Source: Odoribacter sp. (GTDB taxonomy: Bacteria; Bacteroidota; Bacteroidia; Bacteroidales; Prolixibacteraceae). Taken from it: a stretch of 64,000 bases of DNA. The stretch lies in the NCBI GenBank assembly GCA_013824715.1, contig PNOH01000025.1, positions 1-64,000 of the forward strand, given 5' to 3'. Under the pieces are notes generated by a model. It searched no databases and had not been told where the DNA came from. It worked only from the letters and a program-made list of their open reading frames with translations. Made by a program: the position numbers and the translations under genes. Of this stretch, positions 16,971-26,664 are shown piece by piece (positions within the stretch are counted from its first letter, which is position 1; each line of letters opens with the position of its first letter).

Positions 16971-19388
16971 CTAATTTTTTACGATTTTCTGCTGAAAAAC
17001 CTGATTTCCTATCCATATCCGAATCACATAAATTCCTGATCGGATGGCCAATAAATCAATAGTTGTTTTAAGTCCATTATCTTTATATACGCATTGGCCT
17101 TCAGTATTATAAATTTTAACAGACCTGATTGTTAAAGGAGTTTCTATCCCGATTGTTTCTGTGAAAGGATTAGGGTAAACTTTGCAAGACAACTGATTCG
17201 TGATTAATGGTCGGTTTCCGGTTATTGATTCTGCAAAAATCATGGATTCATTAATGCCAGCTTTGATCAGATAATCACCTGAATTTTCCGCCATAAATAA
17301 AGCATTTCCCCATTCGTCTGTTGTCAGCTTCAAAACAGGCTGAATTTTACTCTCAACCTGTATGGGTTGATTGGCGATAACTTCAGAGGCTTTTGTAACA
17401 ATATTCCGATTGGCATCCATGTAACATGAATAGTTTTTGTACTGTACCTGTATCTTTTCATGCGCTTTTATGCTGTCGGTTCCTGAAGTCAGATGGCTGA
17501 CCATCCACGGCAGGCTGTTGTCCGCGATGTGATAGATCAGAATTTCATCGTCGTTATTCACTTTAATTTGGTCAAATCCATTGACAACTGGCTGCTGATT
17601 AAGCATCACGACCCAGGTTTTCCGGTATGAAGCAGATGTTTGCGAGCCTCCATAACCATAGGTATAAACTTTTGATCCATCTTCAATCGCCGGAACTTTC
17701 CATAAATAAAGCGCTGAACCGCCTTCAGCATCATCCCGGAATGCAAAATCGCTGGCCAATTCCAATTTATTAAAGGTGGAAGCGATTGCATGAGCCAGTG
17801 AAACAAAGGGTATGTCCGACAAGCTATATGATTTCTGGGCATGGTCAACTTTTGGAGTCAGGTCAGATTGATTTACCCATACCGATTGTCGGGGAACTAT
17901 GGTCTTTTCGGTAGTTTTAACTGAAATATAAACTTTTTTCAGGGCTGATTCAGGAAATACCTCAATCAATACCGAGTCCCTGATGGGATTTAATTCATCG
18001 GTTTCTAAAAATAACCAGCATTTACCCGTTTGTTTTCCTTTCAGAAAATATTTACCATCCAACGGAACAATTTCAGCGATTAAATCATTACCAACCCTCC
18101 AAACCGGATTGATCCCTGTTAGAATAATTCCGTTCTGGTCGGTAATTTTTCCGGTCAATTCCAGTTTGTCGTTGACTTTTATGCTTTTGGATGGAACTGT
18201 TATGATAGCCTTTCCAAACGAAAAAATCTCCAGTTCCTTTTCTGAAAAAATGTTTGGATTTACTGAAGATGAAGCCTTTAATTGAAATGTTCCCGATTTA
18301 ATGGCTGTCAGCTTTCCGTTAATTATTTGAGCTAGCTCAGGATTACTGACACTCCAGTTTATCTTAGTTTCCTGTTTTAGCCCTTGATCAAATACAAATG
18401 CATTCAAGTTCACTGAATCATTAATTCTGATTTTCGGCGCAAAATCCTGAATGACCATCATCGTTTGGATTCCGGTAACTTGAAATGGTTCAACATCGCG
18501 TATTCCGGTTATTTCAGTTGAAATTTCGCCCAACCAGCCAGCCAATGCATTCATTCCGGTATAGATTCGAATAAAGTTAATTTCATCCAGATAAACGGGT
18601 TTTAAATCCTTGTCAACTGCCCAGTCCATATCAATGGCATCTCCCCCACTTCCTTCAATTTCATAAGTATATGGATTGTCAGGCCGTTTTTCCGTAAAGG
18701 ATATTACCGGGGTATTATCTGCATAGCCAAACTTCCGCCGGTACGAATTTACGACCCCTGGATTTGACAGGTCAATAAAACCTTCAATTCTGGTTCCTTT
18801 CAGGGTGTATTGTGAAGGATTGATTCCGGGGAATATAACCGCATTTGGATAATAGGATTGTGAATGAAAACTATTTTCCGGAATAATGCCTGATTTACCT
18901 TGATTATCGGCCCATGGTATGTTACTTGCTTTGGTTGATCCGCTGTTTTTGAAGGTGACTTCATAAGCTAGTGAAGTTGAATTCCAGAAATGATCGCTTC
19001 CTGCAATTTCAAACCAGGTTTCATCTGGAATACCATTTTTGTTTTCATCTTTCATCACCTGAATAATACCCGGTTCTGACCAGGTCGGAGTAGCATTTCC
19101 ATAAACAGTGAAGTCAACGCCATACGGATTTAGTGGATCATTCTTTATTCCCTGATCGAAATAATAGGTTGCCGATCCTCCGAATGCGCCCAAACTTACC
19201 AATCCCTTATTGATGCCCACTATTGAATTGGCGGCATTGGGTGTTCCAATAAATTCAGCATTGGTATATTGCCCCGGTGCCGGTAAATATTCAATGAGTT
19301 TTGATGCGAACTGGGCCTTCGAATCATGAAAGAACATCATCAGAATACCGATGACCAATACGAAATATGTATTTCTTCTTTGGGTCAT
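16971..19388 (-). CDS. T9SS-sorted cell-surface protein of the B12 uptake locus
   Basis: An 805-residue protein with signal peptide (YFVLVIGILMMFFHDSKAQ). Residues 25-280 form a domain found in surface proteins of cobalamin loci (GGSATYYFDQG, DENKNGIPDETWFEIAGSDH, GGDAIDMDWAVD). Residues 290-490 look like bacterial Ig-type repeats (INWSVSNPELAQIINGKLTA). Residues about 528-620 (YTYGYGGSQT, WVVMLNQQPVV, NNDDEILIYHI) resemble DUF4430, a fold also seen at the C-terminus of animal transcobalamin; this match is by eye. The last 75 residues are a T9SS type A sorting domain (KVYPNPFTETIGIETP, GIYVIRIWI). It is first in the riboswitch-controlled operon. I infer a role in capturing corrinoids at the cell surface. 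Confidence 0.75.
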   Translation of the reverse strand: MTQRRNTYFVLVIGILMMFFHDSKAQFASKLIEYLPAPGQYTNAEFIGTPNAANSIVGINKGLVSLGAFGGSATYYFDQGIKNDPLNPYGVDFTVYGNATPTWSEPGIIQVMKDENKNGIPDETWFEIAGSDHFWNSTSLAYEVTFKNSGSTKASNIPWADNQGKSGIIPENSFHSQSYYPNAVIFPGINPSQYTLKGTRIEGFIDLSNPGVVNSYRRKFGYADNTPVISFTEKRPDNPYTYEIEGSGGDAIDMDWAVDKDLKPVYLDEINFIRIYTGMNALAGWLGEISTEITGIRDVEPFQVTGIQTMMVIQDFAPKIRINDSVNLNAFVFDQGLKQETKINWSVSNPELAQIINGKLTAIKSGTFQLKASSSVNPNIFSEKELEIFSFGKAIITVPSKSIKVNDKLELTGKITDQNGIILTGINPVWRVGNDLIAEIVPLDGKYFLKGKQTGKCWLFLETDELNPIRDSVLIEVFPESALKKVYISVKTTEKTIVPRQSVWVNQSDLTPKVDHAQKSYSLSDIPFVSLAHAIASTFNKLELASDFAFRDDAEGGSALYLWKVPAIEDGSKVYTYGYGGSQTSASYRKTWVVMLNQQPVVNGFDQIKVNNDDEILIYHIADNSLPWMVSHLTSGTDSIKAHEKIQVQYKNYSCYMDANRNIVTKASEVIANQPIQVESKIQPVLKLTTDEWGNALFMAENSGDYLIKAGINESMIFAESITGNRPLITNQLSCKVYPNPFTETIGIETPLTIRSVKIYNTEGQCVYKDNGLKTTIDLLAIRSGIYVIRIWIGNQVFQQKIVKN

Positions 19389-19431
19389 TAAGCTGTAAAA
19401 TCAAAAAAAATAAGTTGGATTTTGCAGCTTT
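19389..19431 (-). terminator. 3' half of the riboswitch terminator platform
   Basis: On the minus strand the arm at 19417-19431 pairs with the arm at 19480-19494 (14 of 15 positions complementary, one A/C-type mismatch). A run of eight T follows at 19403-19410. This makes a terminator with a long loop between the aptamer and the first structural gene. Confidence 0.55.
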
Positions 19432-19494
19432 TCAGAAATGAAAAATGAAAAGGATACACGGTTTTTTGCTTTTTCGCCGAAAGCTTCAAAATCC

Positions 19495-19682
19495 AGGTTT
19501 GAGCAGGCAGGTCTTCTGACTTATCCTCTTTGCAACCCCTTCCCGCCCGATCGAAAACAGACAGTGGTTCATAGCTACAAAGTTTTACCGGAATTACAGC
19601 AGCGGGAACTGTGCAGGAATTACCGAAACTTAACGGTTCACCTGTTTCCCTTTTAATCCAAAATAATCGGAACCCAATCGTT
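19495..19682 (-). promoter_or_regulatory. Cobalamin riboswitch
   Basis: Read on the minus strand, the conserved parts come in the expected order: AAAGGGAAACAGGTGAA, then AATTCCTGCACAGTTCCCGC, CTGCTGTAA, a CCACTGT element, and the B12 box AAGTCAGAAGACCTGCC at about 19504-19521. It precedes the T9SS surface protein, btuB-like and btuG-like genes in the same orientation. Binding of a cobalamin should switch the operon off. An ORF-like frame across this region is an artefact. Confidence 0.93.
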
Positions 19683-19723
19683 GGCAAAGGTAAATTAAGT
19701 AATTGATAATTTATAAATGTTGA

Positions 19724-19756
19724 TTGATAAATGTCTGTTAAAAGTGCCTATTTTTG
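19724..19756 (+). promoter_or_regulatory. Promoter for phoH (TTG-N22-TATTTTTG)
   Basis: TATTTTTG at 19749-19756 matches the -7 consensus, with TTG at 19724-19726 as the -33 element and a 22-base spacer, slightly long. Transcription would start near 19763, about 20 bases ahead of the phoH ATG. Confidence 0.5.
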
Positions 19757-19782
19757 CGGGGCAATTAACGCTTATAATAGCT

Positions 19783-20784
19783 ATGTTCGAAAAGCTGATT
19801 CATCTCGAAGGTATAGATCCGCTGGAATTTTTTGGTGTAAACAATGCCAAAATGAACCTGATTAAGTCCTTTTTTCCAAAACTAATCATAGTTTACCGTG
19901 GCGACGATGTGATCATCAAAGGAGATGATGAAGAAATACTGCGTTTCGAATCCAAATTTCAACTGATTACCGATCACTACAATCAATTTAATGTTTTACC
20001 TGACAGTGTTATCAGTCAGGTTTTTATGGATGATTCAGAGGGAACGTCAGAATCAGCAACAGAAGAAAAAGATGTGCTGCTTTTTGGTATTAACGGAAAA
20101 GCGATCAGGGCGAGGACGCCGAATCAAAAGGTTCTGGTTGAGGTCTGTAAAAATTCTGACTTAATTTTTGCGATTGGTCCTGCCGGTACCGGAAAAACAT
20201 ATACCGCCATTGCTCTGGCTGTAAAAGCATTAAAGAACAGGGAAATCAAACGAGTCATTCTGAGCCGTCCTGCCGTTGAAGCCGGTGAGCGGTTGGGTTT
20301 TCTTCCGGGCGATATAAAAGAGAAAATTGATCCATATCTCCAACCGTTGTATGATGCCCTTCTGGATATGATTCCGGCGAAAAAACTGGATGAATTTATG
20401 AAGGACGGCACCATTCAGATTGCCCCATTGGCGTTTATGCGCGGACGTACATTAAGCAATGCCTTTGTGATACTCGATGAAGCTCAGAATACGACAATCA
20501 ACCAAATGAAGATGTTCCTCACACGCATGGGGCTCAATACTAAATTTGTGGTAACGGGCGACGAAACCCAGATTGATTTGCCAACCCAAAGTCCTTCAGG
20601 ATTGATTCTTGCAAAAAAAATCCTGAAGAACATTAAGGATATTTCATTTGTTCAGTTTGATGTGAGGGATATTGTCAGGCACCGGTTGGTCCGCGATATT
20701 GTTATGGCTTACGAAAAACATCATGCGCATGAACTGTCGAAACGCGAAAAGGAAAAAGAGAAAATTCAAACAGATAAAACTTAA
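19783..20784 (+). CDS. phoH: PhoH-family ATPase
   Basis: A 333-residue cytoplasmic ATPase. The ATG at 19783 is preferred over upstream alternatives because [19 protein letters not shown] is the conserved PhoH/YbeZ start and a promoter lies just before it. Walker A is GPAGTGKT (about residue 132), Walker [11 protein letters not shown], with the family motifs [22 protein letters not shown] and [12 protein letters not shown]. The N-terminal 100 residues form a KH-like domain. PhoH proteins partner with the YbeY RNase in ribosome and RNA quality control, but no ybeY is in view. The C-terminal 20 residues are a charged tail. purC starts five bases after the stop, so the two share a transcript. Confidence 0.92.
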   Translation: MFEKLIHLEGIDPLEFFGVNNAKMNLIKSFFPKLIIVYRGDDVIIKGDDEEILRFESKFQLITDHYNQFNVLPDSVISQVFMDDSEGTSESATEEKDVLLFGINGKAIRARTPNQKVLVEVCKNSDLIFAIGPAGTGKTYTAIALAVKALKNREIKRVILSRPAVEAGERLGFLPGDIKEKIDPYLQPLYDALLDMIPAKKLDEFMKDGTIQIAPLAFMRGRTLSNAFVILDEAQNTTINQMKMFLTRMGLNTKFVVTGDETQIDLPTQSPSGLILAKKILKNIKDISFVQFDVRDIVRHRLVRDIVMAYEKHHAHELSKREKEKEKIQTDKT

Positions 20785-20789
20785 GAAAA

Positions 20790-21737
20790 ATGAGCAAAGC
20801 ATTAACACGTACCGATTTTGACTTTCCAGGCCAGAAAAGTGTCTATCATGGCAAAGTAAGAGATGTTTACAACATTGACGATGAGTATCTGGTCATGGTT
20901 GTAAGCGACCGTATTTCAGCCTTCGATGTGGTTTTACCGAAAGGAATTCCATACAAAGGGCAAGTATTGAACCAGATTGCTGCCAAGTTTCTGGATGCCA
21001 CCAGCGATATTGTTCCAAACTGGAAAATAGCTACTCCCGATCCGAATGTGACGGTTGGCATTCATTGTGATCCGTTTAAAGTAGAAATGGTTATTCGCGG
21101 ATACCTGACTGGCCACGCCTGGCGCGAATACCGAAGTGGAAAAAGGATGTTATGCGGGGTTCCTATGCCCGACGGAATGGTCGAAAGCCAGAAATTCCCG
21201 GAACCACTGCTCACTCCAACAACGAAAGCTTATGAAGGACATGACGAAGACATTTCAAGAGATGAAATTATTGAGCAGGGCATCGTTAGTAAAGAAGACT
21301 ATGAATTGCTTGAAAAATATACGCTTGAAGTATTTCGTCGAGGCTCAGTAATCGCCTCTGAAATGGGACTTATCCTGGTGGATACCAAGTATGAATTTGG
21401 CAAAAAGGATGGAAAGATTTATTTGATTGACGAGATTCACACCCCCGATTCATCGCGTTATTTTTATGCCGATGGCTACGAAGAACGGTTAGCAAAAGGC
21501 GAAGACCAGAAACAACTTTCAAAGGAGTTTGTGCGCCAATGGCTGATCGGAAACGGATTTCAGGGTCATGAAGGCCAGGTTATCCCGGAAATGGACGAAG
21601 CATTTGTCAATTCAGTTTCCGACCGTTACATCGAACTTTACGAAAAAATAACCGGCGATCAGTTCATTAAATCTGATTTGTCCAACATCCAGGAACGAAT
21701 CGAAAGCAACATTCTGACTTTCCTGAAAACGATTTAA
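20790..21737 (+). CDS. purC: SAICAR synthase (phosphoribosylaminoimidazole-succinocarboxamide synthase)
   Basis: A 315-residue enzyme of purine biosynthesis (EC 6.3.2.6) joining CAIR and aspartate with ATP. Recognisable motifs are [48 protein letters not shown] and [14 protein letters not shown]. The length (about 310) is that of the longer PurC type common in Bacteroidota and yeast Ade1 rather than the roughly 240-residue E. coli form. It closes the phoH-purC unit and is followed by a strong terminator. Confidence 0.96.
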   Translation: MSKALTRTDFDFPGQKSVYHGKVRDVYNIDDEYLVMVVSDRISAFDVVLPKGIPYKGQVLNQIAAKFLDATSDIVPNWKIATPDPNVTVGIHCDPFKVEMVIRGYLTGHAWREYRSGKRMLCGVPMPDGMVESQKFPEPLLTPTTKAYEGHDEDISRDEIIEQGIVSKEDYELLEKYTLEVFRRGSVIASEMGLILVDTKYEFGKKDGKIYLIDEIHTPDSSRYFYADGYEERLAKGEDQKQLSKEFVRQWLIGNGFQGHEGQVIPEMDEAFVNSVSDRYIELYEKITGDQFIKSDLSNIQERIESNILTFLKTI

Positions 21738-21743
21738 AAAGAG

Positions 21744-21778
21744 AAGGCTGTCTTCGGAAGGAGGCAGCCTTTTTTTTC
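21744..21778. terminator. Bidirectional terminator between purC and the YfcC gene
   Basis: AGGCTGTC faces GGCAGCCT across a UUCGG-type loop region; eight T follow on the plus strand and TTTTTAAA on the minus side. It lies exactly between two convergent genes. Confidence 0.75.
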
Positions 21779-23374
21779 TTAAAATCCGTTCAACTTCATC
21801 GTTACTGTTGGTATCAGTAGCAAAAAGCCCACAAGAGTAAGTATCAGGATAAGTGGCCAGGCCCATCTGAACCATTTATTGAACGGTATCCTGGCAATTT
21901 CGAGTACGCCTATTAATACTCCTGAAGTTGGCGTAATCAGGTTGGTAAACCCATCGCCAATGTGAAATGCGGTAACAGTGGCTTGTTTCGACATTCCAAT
22001 CATTTCAGAAACATCCCGTAAAATGGGCATAATCAAAGCAGCTTTTGCAGTTCCGGAAGTGATCACCATATTTAAACCCGACTGAAAAGCATACATCAGC
22101 GAAAGCGTTGCCACTTTACCCATTCCAATCATTGACTTTGAAATTCCATGCAGAATGGTATCAATCACTTTACCATCTTCCAGAATGACAATAATTCCAC
22201 CGGCTAAACCTACCACCAATGCAGCCGACATAATATCTTTTGCACCGGCTACAAACAATTTGGTAATATCATTGGGGCCTTTGCCCATGGCCATACCTGC
22301 AACCAGGGCCATGGTAAAAAAAAGCGCGGCAATTTCCATCAGGCTCCAATCGAAACCCATTACGCCTGCCATAAGATAGGCGATGGTAAACAGTAAGAGG
22401 TTCAGGATAAAATACTGAATCGATTTTCGGGCAGAAATATATCCGAATACAGCAAACAATACACTTAGAACCGGAAGTAACGGGAATTTAAGAACTGATG
22501 GTCCAATTTTGATGCTATTCATTGGCATCCATACCGCATAGATAACACTTGCAATCAAAACGCAGAAATAAGCGATCCAGGTTTTGGTTAGTGAAGGTTG
22601 TTGCAGATCATTATTTGATTGATTGTGGTGGGTACGCCAGTATTCATCTTCAACGTAAACGATTGATTTCTTTGGATTTTTCTTGATTTTGGCGGCATAG
22701 TTCAAAACATAGCCAATTCCAACAACATTGATGACCATCCAGATAACCAGGCGGTATTCGATACCCGAAAATAATGGTAATCCGGCTATTTCCTGGGCAA
22801 TTCCGAGCGTAAACGGATTGAGCAAACATCCGGCAAAGCCAATTCCTGCCCCGATAAAACACATACACACTCCAACTATGGAATCGTAACCCATCGAAAC
22901 GGCAAGAGGAACAAAAATAATGACAAAGGCAATGGTTTCTTCGCTCATTCCAAAGACGGCGCCAAAGAAGCTAAACATGAACATCACAAGGGCGATAATG
23001 ATATTATTAACTCCAAGCTTGTTAAAAAACCAGTATTTTTCGAGATGCTGGCTTTTCTGCAAAAATGAGTTAACGCCGGCATCAATGGCCCTGCTTTCGT
23101 TTAATATCCAGAATGCGCCCCCAAGAATTAGAATGAAGACAATTATTTTGGGAGACCTGACGAATCCTATGTAAAAAGCTGAAAATATCTGCCAGGTTTG
23201 GGGTTGCTGTTCAACCTGATGATAAGAATCAGGTTGAATAACTTCACGTTTATTTCCATTGGTATCAATGGTTTGCCGGTTAAACTCACCTGCCGGAACT
23301 ATCCAGGTGGTAACTGCTGCCAGCAGAATAATAAAAAATACAATAACATAGGTATGTGGAAATTTTTTAACCAT
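21779..23374 (-). CDS. YfcC-family membrane transporter (C4-dicarboxylate/amino-acid type)
   Basis: A 531-residue inner-membrane protein with about 12 hydrophobic segments. The N-terminus KFPHTYVIVFFIILLAAVTTW and the WIVPAGEF motif are hallmarks of the YfcC/DcuC superfamily (PF03606). Further family segments are FSFFGAVFGMSEETIAF, GAGIGFAGCLLNPFTLGIAQ, and GLNMVITSGTAKAALIMPIL with FHIGDGFTNLITPTSGVL near the C-terminus. The family includes arginine/ornithine-type and dicarboxylate exchangers, so substrate is not predictable. It is a single gene, divergent from ruvX. Confidence 0.88.
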   Translation of the reverse strand: MVKKFPHTYVIVFFIILLAAVTTWIVPAGEFNRQTIDTNGNKREVIQPDSYHQVEQQPQTWQIFSAFYIGFVRSPKIIVFILILGGAFWILNESRAIDAGVNSFLQKSQHLEKYWFFNKLGVNNIIIALVMFMFSFFGAVFGMSEETIAFVIIFVPLAVSMGYDSIVGVCMCFIGAGIGFAGCLLNPFTLGIAQEIAGLPLFSGIEYRLVIWMVINVVGIGYVLNYAAKIKKNPKKSIVYVEDEYWRTHHNQSNNDLQQPSLTKTWIAYFCVLIASVIYAVWMPMNSIKIGPSVLKFPLLPVLSVLFAVFGYISARKSIQYFILNLLLFTIAYLMAGVMGFDWSLMEIAALFFTMALVAGMAMGKGPNDITKLFVAGAKDIMSAALVVGLAGGIIVILEDGKVIDTILHGISKSMIGMGKVATLSLMYAFQSGLNMVITSGTAKAALIMPILRDVSEMIGMSKQATVTAFHIGDGFTNLITPTSGVLIGVLEIARIPFNKWFRWAWPLILILTLVGFLLLIPTVTMKLNGF

Positions 23375-23412
23375 GCTTATGATAGTTGATTCAACGAATT
23401 TACAATTTCGGA

Positions 23413-23443
23413 TTGATATACGGACTAAATATTGTTATTTTTG
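23413..23443 (+). promoter_or_regulatory. Promoter for ruvX-def (TTG-N20-TATTTTTG)
   Basis: TTG at 23413-23415 and TATTTTTG at 23436-23443 are separated by 20 bases, an excellent match to the Bacteroidota sigma-ABfr consensus. It leaves only about ten untranslated bases before the GTG at 23460. Confidence 0.7.
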
Positions 23444-23459
23444 CCGCAAAACTGACGAA

Positions 23460-23879
23460 GTGGGGAGAATATTAGCCATTGATTACGGAAAAAAGCGGGT
23501 TGGAATTGCGGTAACTGATCCGTTTCAGTTGATCGCAACCCGTTTGATAACAGTGCCTGCACATGATATCTGGACTTTTCTGAAGGATTATTTGGCAAAG
23601 GAGGATGTTGAAAAAGTTATCGTTGGATATCCGATGCAAATGAACAATCAGCCCTCCGAAGCCGTTCTCTATATTAATCCGTTTTTGAGGAAATTCCAGA
23701 AGGATTATCCGGATATGCCACTGGAGCAGGTTGATGAACGGTTTACCTCGAAAATGGCATTTCAAACTATGATTGACGCGGGCTTGAAAAAAAAGGACAG
23801 GCAGAACAAGGAAACCATTGATGGTGTAAGTGCAACCATCATTTTACAAAGTTATTTAGAACAAAAAAAATATCATTAA
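23460..23879 (+). CDS. ruvX: RuvX/YqgF, pre-16S rRNA nuclease / Holliday-junction resolvase-like
   Basis: A 139-residue RNase H-fold protein. The GTG at 23460 is chosen because the conserved start VGRILAIDYGKKRVGIAVTD begins there and the promoter lies just upstream; longer in-frame versions would begin before it. Catalytic acidic residues sit in AIDYG, in the EQVDERFTS motif and near DGVSATIIL. The VIVGYPMQMN segment is also conserved. RuvX/YqgF matures 16S rRNA 5' ends in E. coli. Its stop overlaps the def start (TAATG), so the two are translationally coupled. Confidence 0.92.
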   Translation: MGRILAIDYGKKRVGIAVTDPFQLIATRLITVPAHDIWTFLKDYLAKEDVEKVIVGYPMQMNNQPSEAVLYINPFLRKFQKDYPDMPLEQVDERFTSKMAFQTMIDAGLKKKDRQNKETIDGVSATIILQSYLEQKKYH

Positions 23880-24430
23880 TGATTTACCCGGTTACTGTAT
23901 TTGGCGACCCTGTTTTAAGAAAAAAAGCAGAACCAGTTACAAAGGATTTTCAGGATTTAAAAGGATTTATTCAGAACATGTTCGAGACCATGTATAATTC
24001 TGATGGTGTTGGTTTGGCTGCTCCGCAGGTTGGCCAGGCGGTTCGTTTATTTATTCTCGATACCACAACCACTGAAGAAGATGGATTAACGGGAATAAAA
24101 AAAACATTTATCAATCCTGAGATTATCGAGAAATCAGGTGATGAATGGGTATTGAACGAAGGATGTTTAAGTTTGCCGGAAATTCGCGAAGATGTTTTGC
24201 GGCCCGAAACAGTGAAGATTAAATATTTGGATGAAGATTTAAATCCATACGAAGAAACTTATAGCGGCTTTACTTCACGGGTCATCCAGCACGAATATGA
24301 CCACCTGGAAGGCATCATGTTTGTGGACTATTTGACTCCGTTAAAAAGAAGAATTTTAAAAAGCAAACTGACTGCTATTACCAAAGGAAAGGTTCTTCCT
24401 AAATATCGCATTAAAATTCCCGGAAAATAA
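23879..24430 (+). CDS. def: Peptide deformylase
   Basis: A 183-residue metalloenzyme (EC 3.5.1.88) that removes the N-formyl group from nascent proteins. All three motifs are present: GVGLAAPQVG (about residues 43-52), EGCLSLPE (metal-ligand Cys) and QHEYDHLEGIMFVDYL (two His ligands and catalytic Glu). The coding region overlaps the ruvX stop by one base. The C-terminal extension after the HExxH helix is short, as in type 1B enzymes. Confidence 0.97.
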   Translation: MIYPVTVFGDPVLRKKAEPVTKDFQDLKGFIQNMFETMYNSDGVGLAAPQVGQAVRLFILDTTTTEEDGLTGIKKTFINPEIIEKSGDEWVLNEGCLSLPEIREDVLRPETVKIKYLDEDLNPYEETYSGFTSRVIQHEYDHLEGIMFVDYLTPLKRRILKSKLTAITKGKVLPKYRIKIPGK

Positions 24431-24552
24431 AACGGGTGCTTTCATCGCTGAAAATTCCCAATTCGTGTAAAAGATCAGGCTTTCAGAAAATAAATTGATA
24501 CTCAACATTAACCCAACCAAAACAATTATCGTATCCGGCAAAAACTTCAAAA

Positions 24553-26568
24553 ATGCCGGCTACCCGAAATATTTTCCAAAAAATCCCCTTTATCCGAATC
24601 ACCGGTCTTTTCCTGATTGGAATATTGCTTCGCTGGTATCAGACTTTGGATCTGCGCATCGCTGCAATCCTGTGCACCACGCTGATTTCGGCATTGATTT
24701 TCTTATGGCGAAACAGTAACTACTCCGCAATAAAAATTCAGAACCTGCTGATTTCAGTTGGGATTATACTTGCCGGAGTTTTTTATTCAGGCAAAGGTCA
24801 GGAAAGGCCTCTTCCCTCTTTCGACCGAAAAGATTATTTTTTAGCTGAAGTTTGCCAGAAACCGGCAGAAAAAGCCAGGACTTACCAAACTGTGTTGCGA
24901 ATACAAAATAAATCACTGATTAAACCAGAAAAGCTTATTGCTTATTTCAGCAAAACTAATTTTGACCCAACCATTACCACCGGCGATCAGATAATACTGC
25001 TTGCCAGGCCGCAGAAAATCAGAAATTCTGGAAATCCTTATGAGATTGATTATCAATCGATGATGCATAAAAATGATATCTGGTTTTCGGTATATTTAAC
25101 TGAAGGAACCTACTTAAAGACTGAAAACAAGGTCAACCGTTTGGGTTTGAAAGCCGAACAATATCGCGACAAACTTATTTCCCTTTTGACTACTTCAATT
25201 ACCGAAAAAGAAGAGCGTTCAGTAGTTTCTGCTTTAACTTTGGGATACCGTACTGAAATTGATCAGGAAACCATCGATTATTTTGCCTCGACCGGTGCAA
25301 TGCATGTTTTATCAGTTTCGGGGTTGCATGTGGCTTTAATTTATTTTATTCTTGGTTTTCTCTTGTCGTTCATTAAAAGGGGAAAAGCAGGCTCAGCGAT
25401 ATTTGCTGTTTTAATGATATCATTTCTTTGGATTTACGCATTTATTTCAGGCTTCTCACCTTCTGTTCAGCGGGCAACAGTCATGTTTTCCTTTCTGATA
25501 ATTGGCAATTTACTCCGACGCCCTGCCAATATTTACAACACCCTCATGGCATCAGCCTTGTTTCTGATTCTCCTTAATCCACTTGTTATTTATGATATTG
25601 GATTTCAGCTCTCCTATCTGGCAGTGTTTGGAATCATTACAATACAACCTGTTCTGTATAAATTGATTGAAGTAACCAATCCGATTATTAAATGGGTTTG
25701 GAGTTTAACTACGGTTTCGATTGCCGCACAGTTGACAACTTTTCCATTAGGGTTATACTATTTTAATCAATTTCCGAATTTATTCTGGCTAAGTAATTTT
25801 ATTGTAATCCCTGCAACAACTCTTATCATATGGCTGACTCTGGCATTTTTTATTGTATCTCCAGTGCAAAGCTTTGGATTTGTTTTAGGGATAATTATTC
25901 AAAAAATCACTCACATAATGCTTTATTTACTTAAAGCGCTCGATGAATTACCTTATGCTGTCAGTCAAGGCATTGTGCTGACCTTATTTCAGGTATTGCT
26001 ACTATTCGCTTGCATTACATTTGTCTTTATATTTTTTGCTTCAAAACAAAAAGTGTGGCTGCTTTCCGGGCTGGTGCTGATTCTCCTTTTTCAGGTTAAT
26101 GGATTTGTTGAAAAATACAAAGTACTCAACCAAAAGGCAATTATCGTATATAATTCTAAAAACACACTGATTCATTTAATTAATGGCCGAAAGAATTATC
26201 TGATAACAAATGGTCTGGATACCATACCTAAAACAGATATCAGGATTGTTAAGCAAGTTGAAAATCATTCTAAGATTGATACCCCAATTATTATTAACAG
26301 AAAAAAATGGTTTGATTTGAGAACTACAGATTTAGTCATAAATCCCAATACAATTCAATTTCTGTGTTGCGAGCTTGAACTTTCATATCAATCAGAATAC
26401 AACAGTCGGGGAACCGAAATTATAAAACTTAAAGTACAGAATTCGAATCAAGTTAAAAACATCATACAAACCTTAACAATGGGCGGTACTTCTTCGAACA
26501 GGCGAAAAAAAGATCCGACAGAATTCAACATAAAGAATAATGGAGCTTATAGCTTGAAAATCAACTAA
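24553..26568 (+). CDS. comEC: ComEC/Rec2-family DNA uptake channel
   Basis: A 671-residue polytopic membrane protein. N-terminal hydrophobic segments and an OB-like DUF4131 domain (about residues 40-190) precede the competence domain, which carries ALTLGYRTEIDQ, FASTGAMHVLSVSGLHVAL, WIYAFISGFSPSVQRATVMF and NPLVIYDIGFQLSYLAVFGI. ComEC moves single-stranded DNA across the inner membrane in natural transformation. The C-terminal 120 residues are a weakly conserved soluble tail; the metallo-beta-lactamase-like nuclease domain of Bacillus-type ComEC is absent, as is common in Bacteroidota. It follows def after 120 bases with no terminator seen. Confidence 0.9.
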   Translation: MPATRNIFQKIPFIRITGLFLIGILLRWYQTLDLRIAAILCTTLISALIFLWRNSNYSAIKIQNLLISVGIILAGVFYSGKGQERPLPSFDRKDYFLAEVCQKPAEKARTYQTVLRIQNKSLIKPEKLIAYFSKTNFDPTITTGDQIILLARPQKIRNSGNPYEIDYQSMMHKNDIWFSVYLTEGTYLKTENKVNRLGLKAEQYRDKLISLLTTSITEKEERSVVSALTLGYRTEIDQETIDYFASTGAMHVLSVSGLHVALIYFILGFLLSFIKRGKAGSAIFAVLMISFLWIYAFISGFSPSVQRATVMFSFLIIGNLLRRPANIYNTLMASALFLILLNPLVIYDIGFQLSYLAVFGIITIQPVLYKLIEVTNPIIKWVWSLTTVSIAAQLTTFPLGLYYFNQFPNLFWLSNFIVIPATTLIIWLTLAFFIVSPVQSFGFVLGIIIQKITHIMLYLLKALDELPYAVSQGIVLTLFQVLLLFACITFVFIFFASKQKVWLLSGLVLILLFQVNGFVEKYKVLNQKAIIVYNSKNTLIHLINGRKNYLITNGLDTIPKTDIRIVKQVENHSKIDTPIIINRKKWFDLRTTDLVINPNTIQFLCCELELSYQSEYNSRGTEIIKLKVQNSNQVKNIIQTLTMGGTSSNRRKKDPTEFNIKNNGAYSLKIN

Positions 26569-26664
26569 ACGTCATTGTTCACTGATTCCAGGAGAAAATT
26601 CATCATTAGAATACAAAGCAAGATCATGTATTTTAACGTATATTCAAAGTCGCAAAAAAAGATT

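Noticed and set aside
19388-19687. 99-codon minus-strand ORF over the B12 riboswitch
   Set aside because: It runs through every conserved riboswitch element and has no protein-like composition or homologous motif; the RNA explains the conservation.
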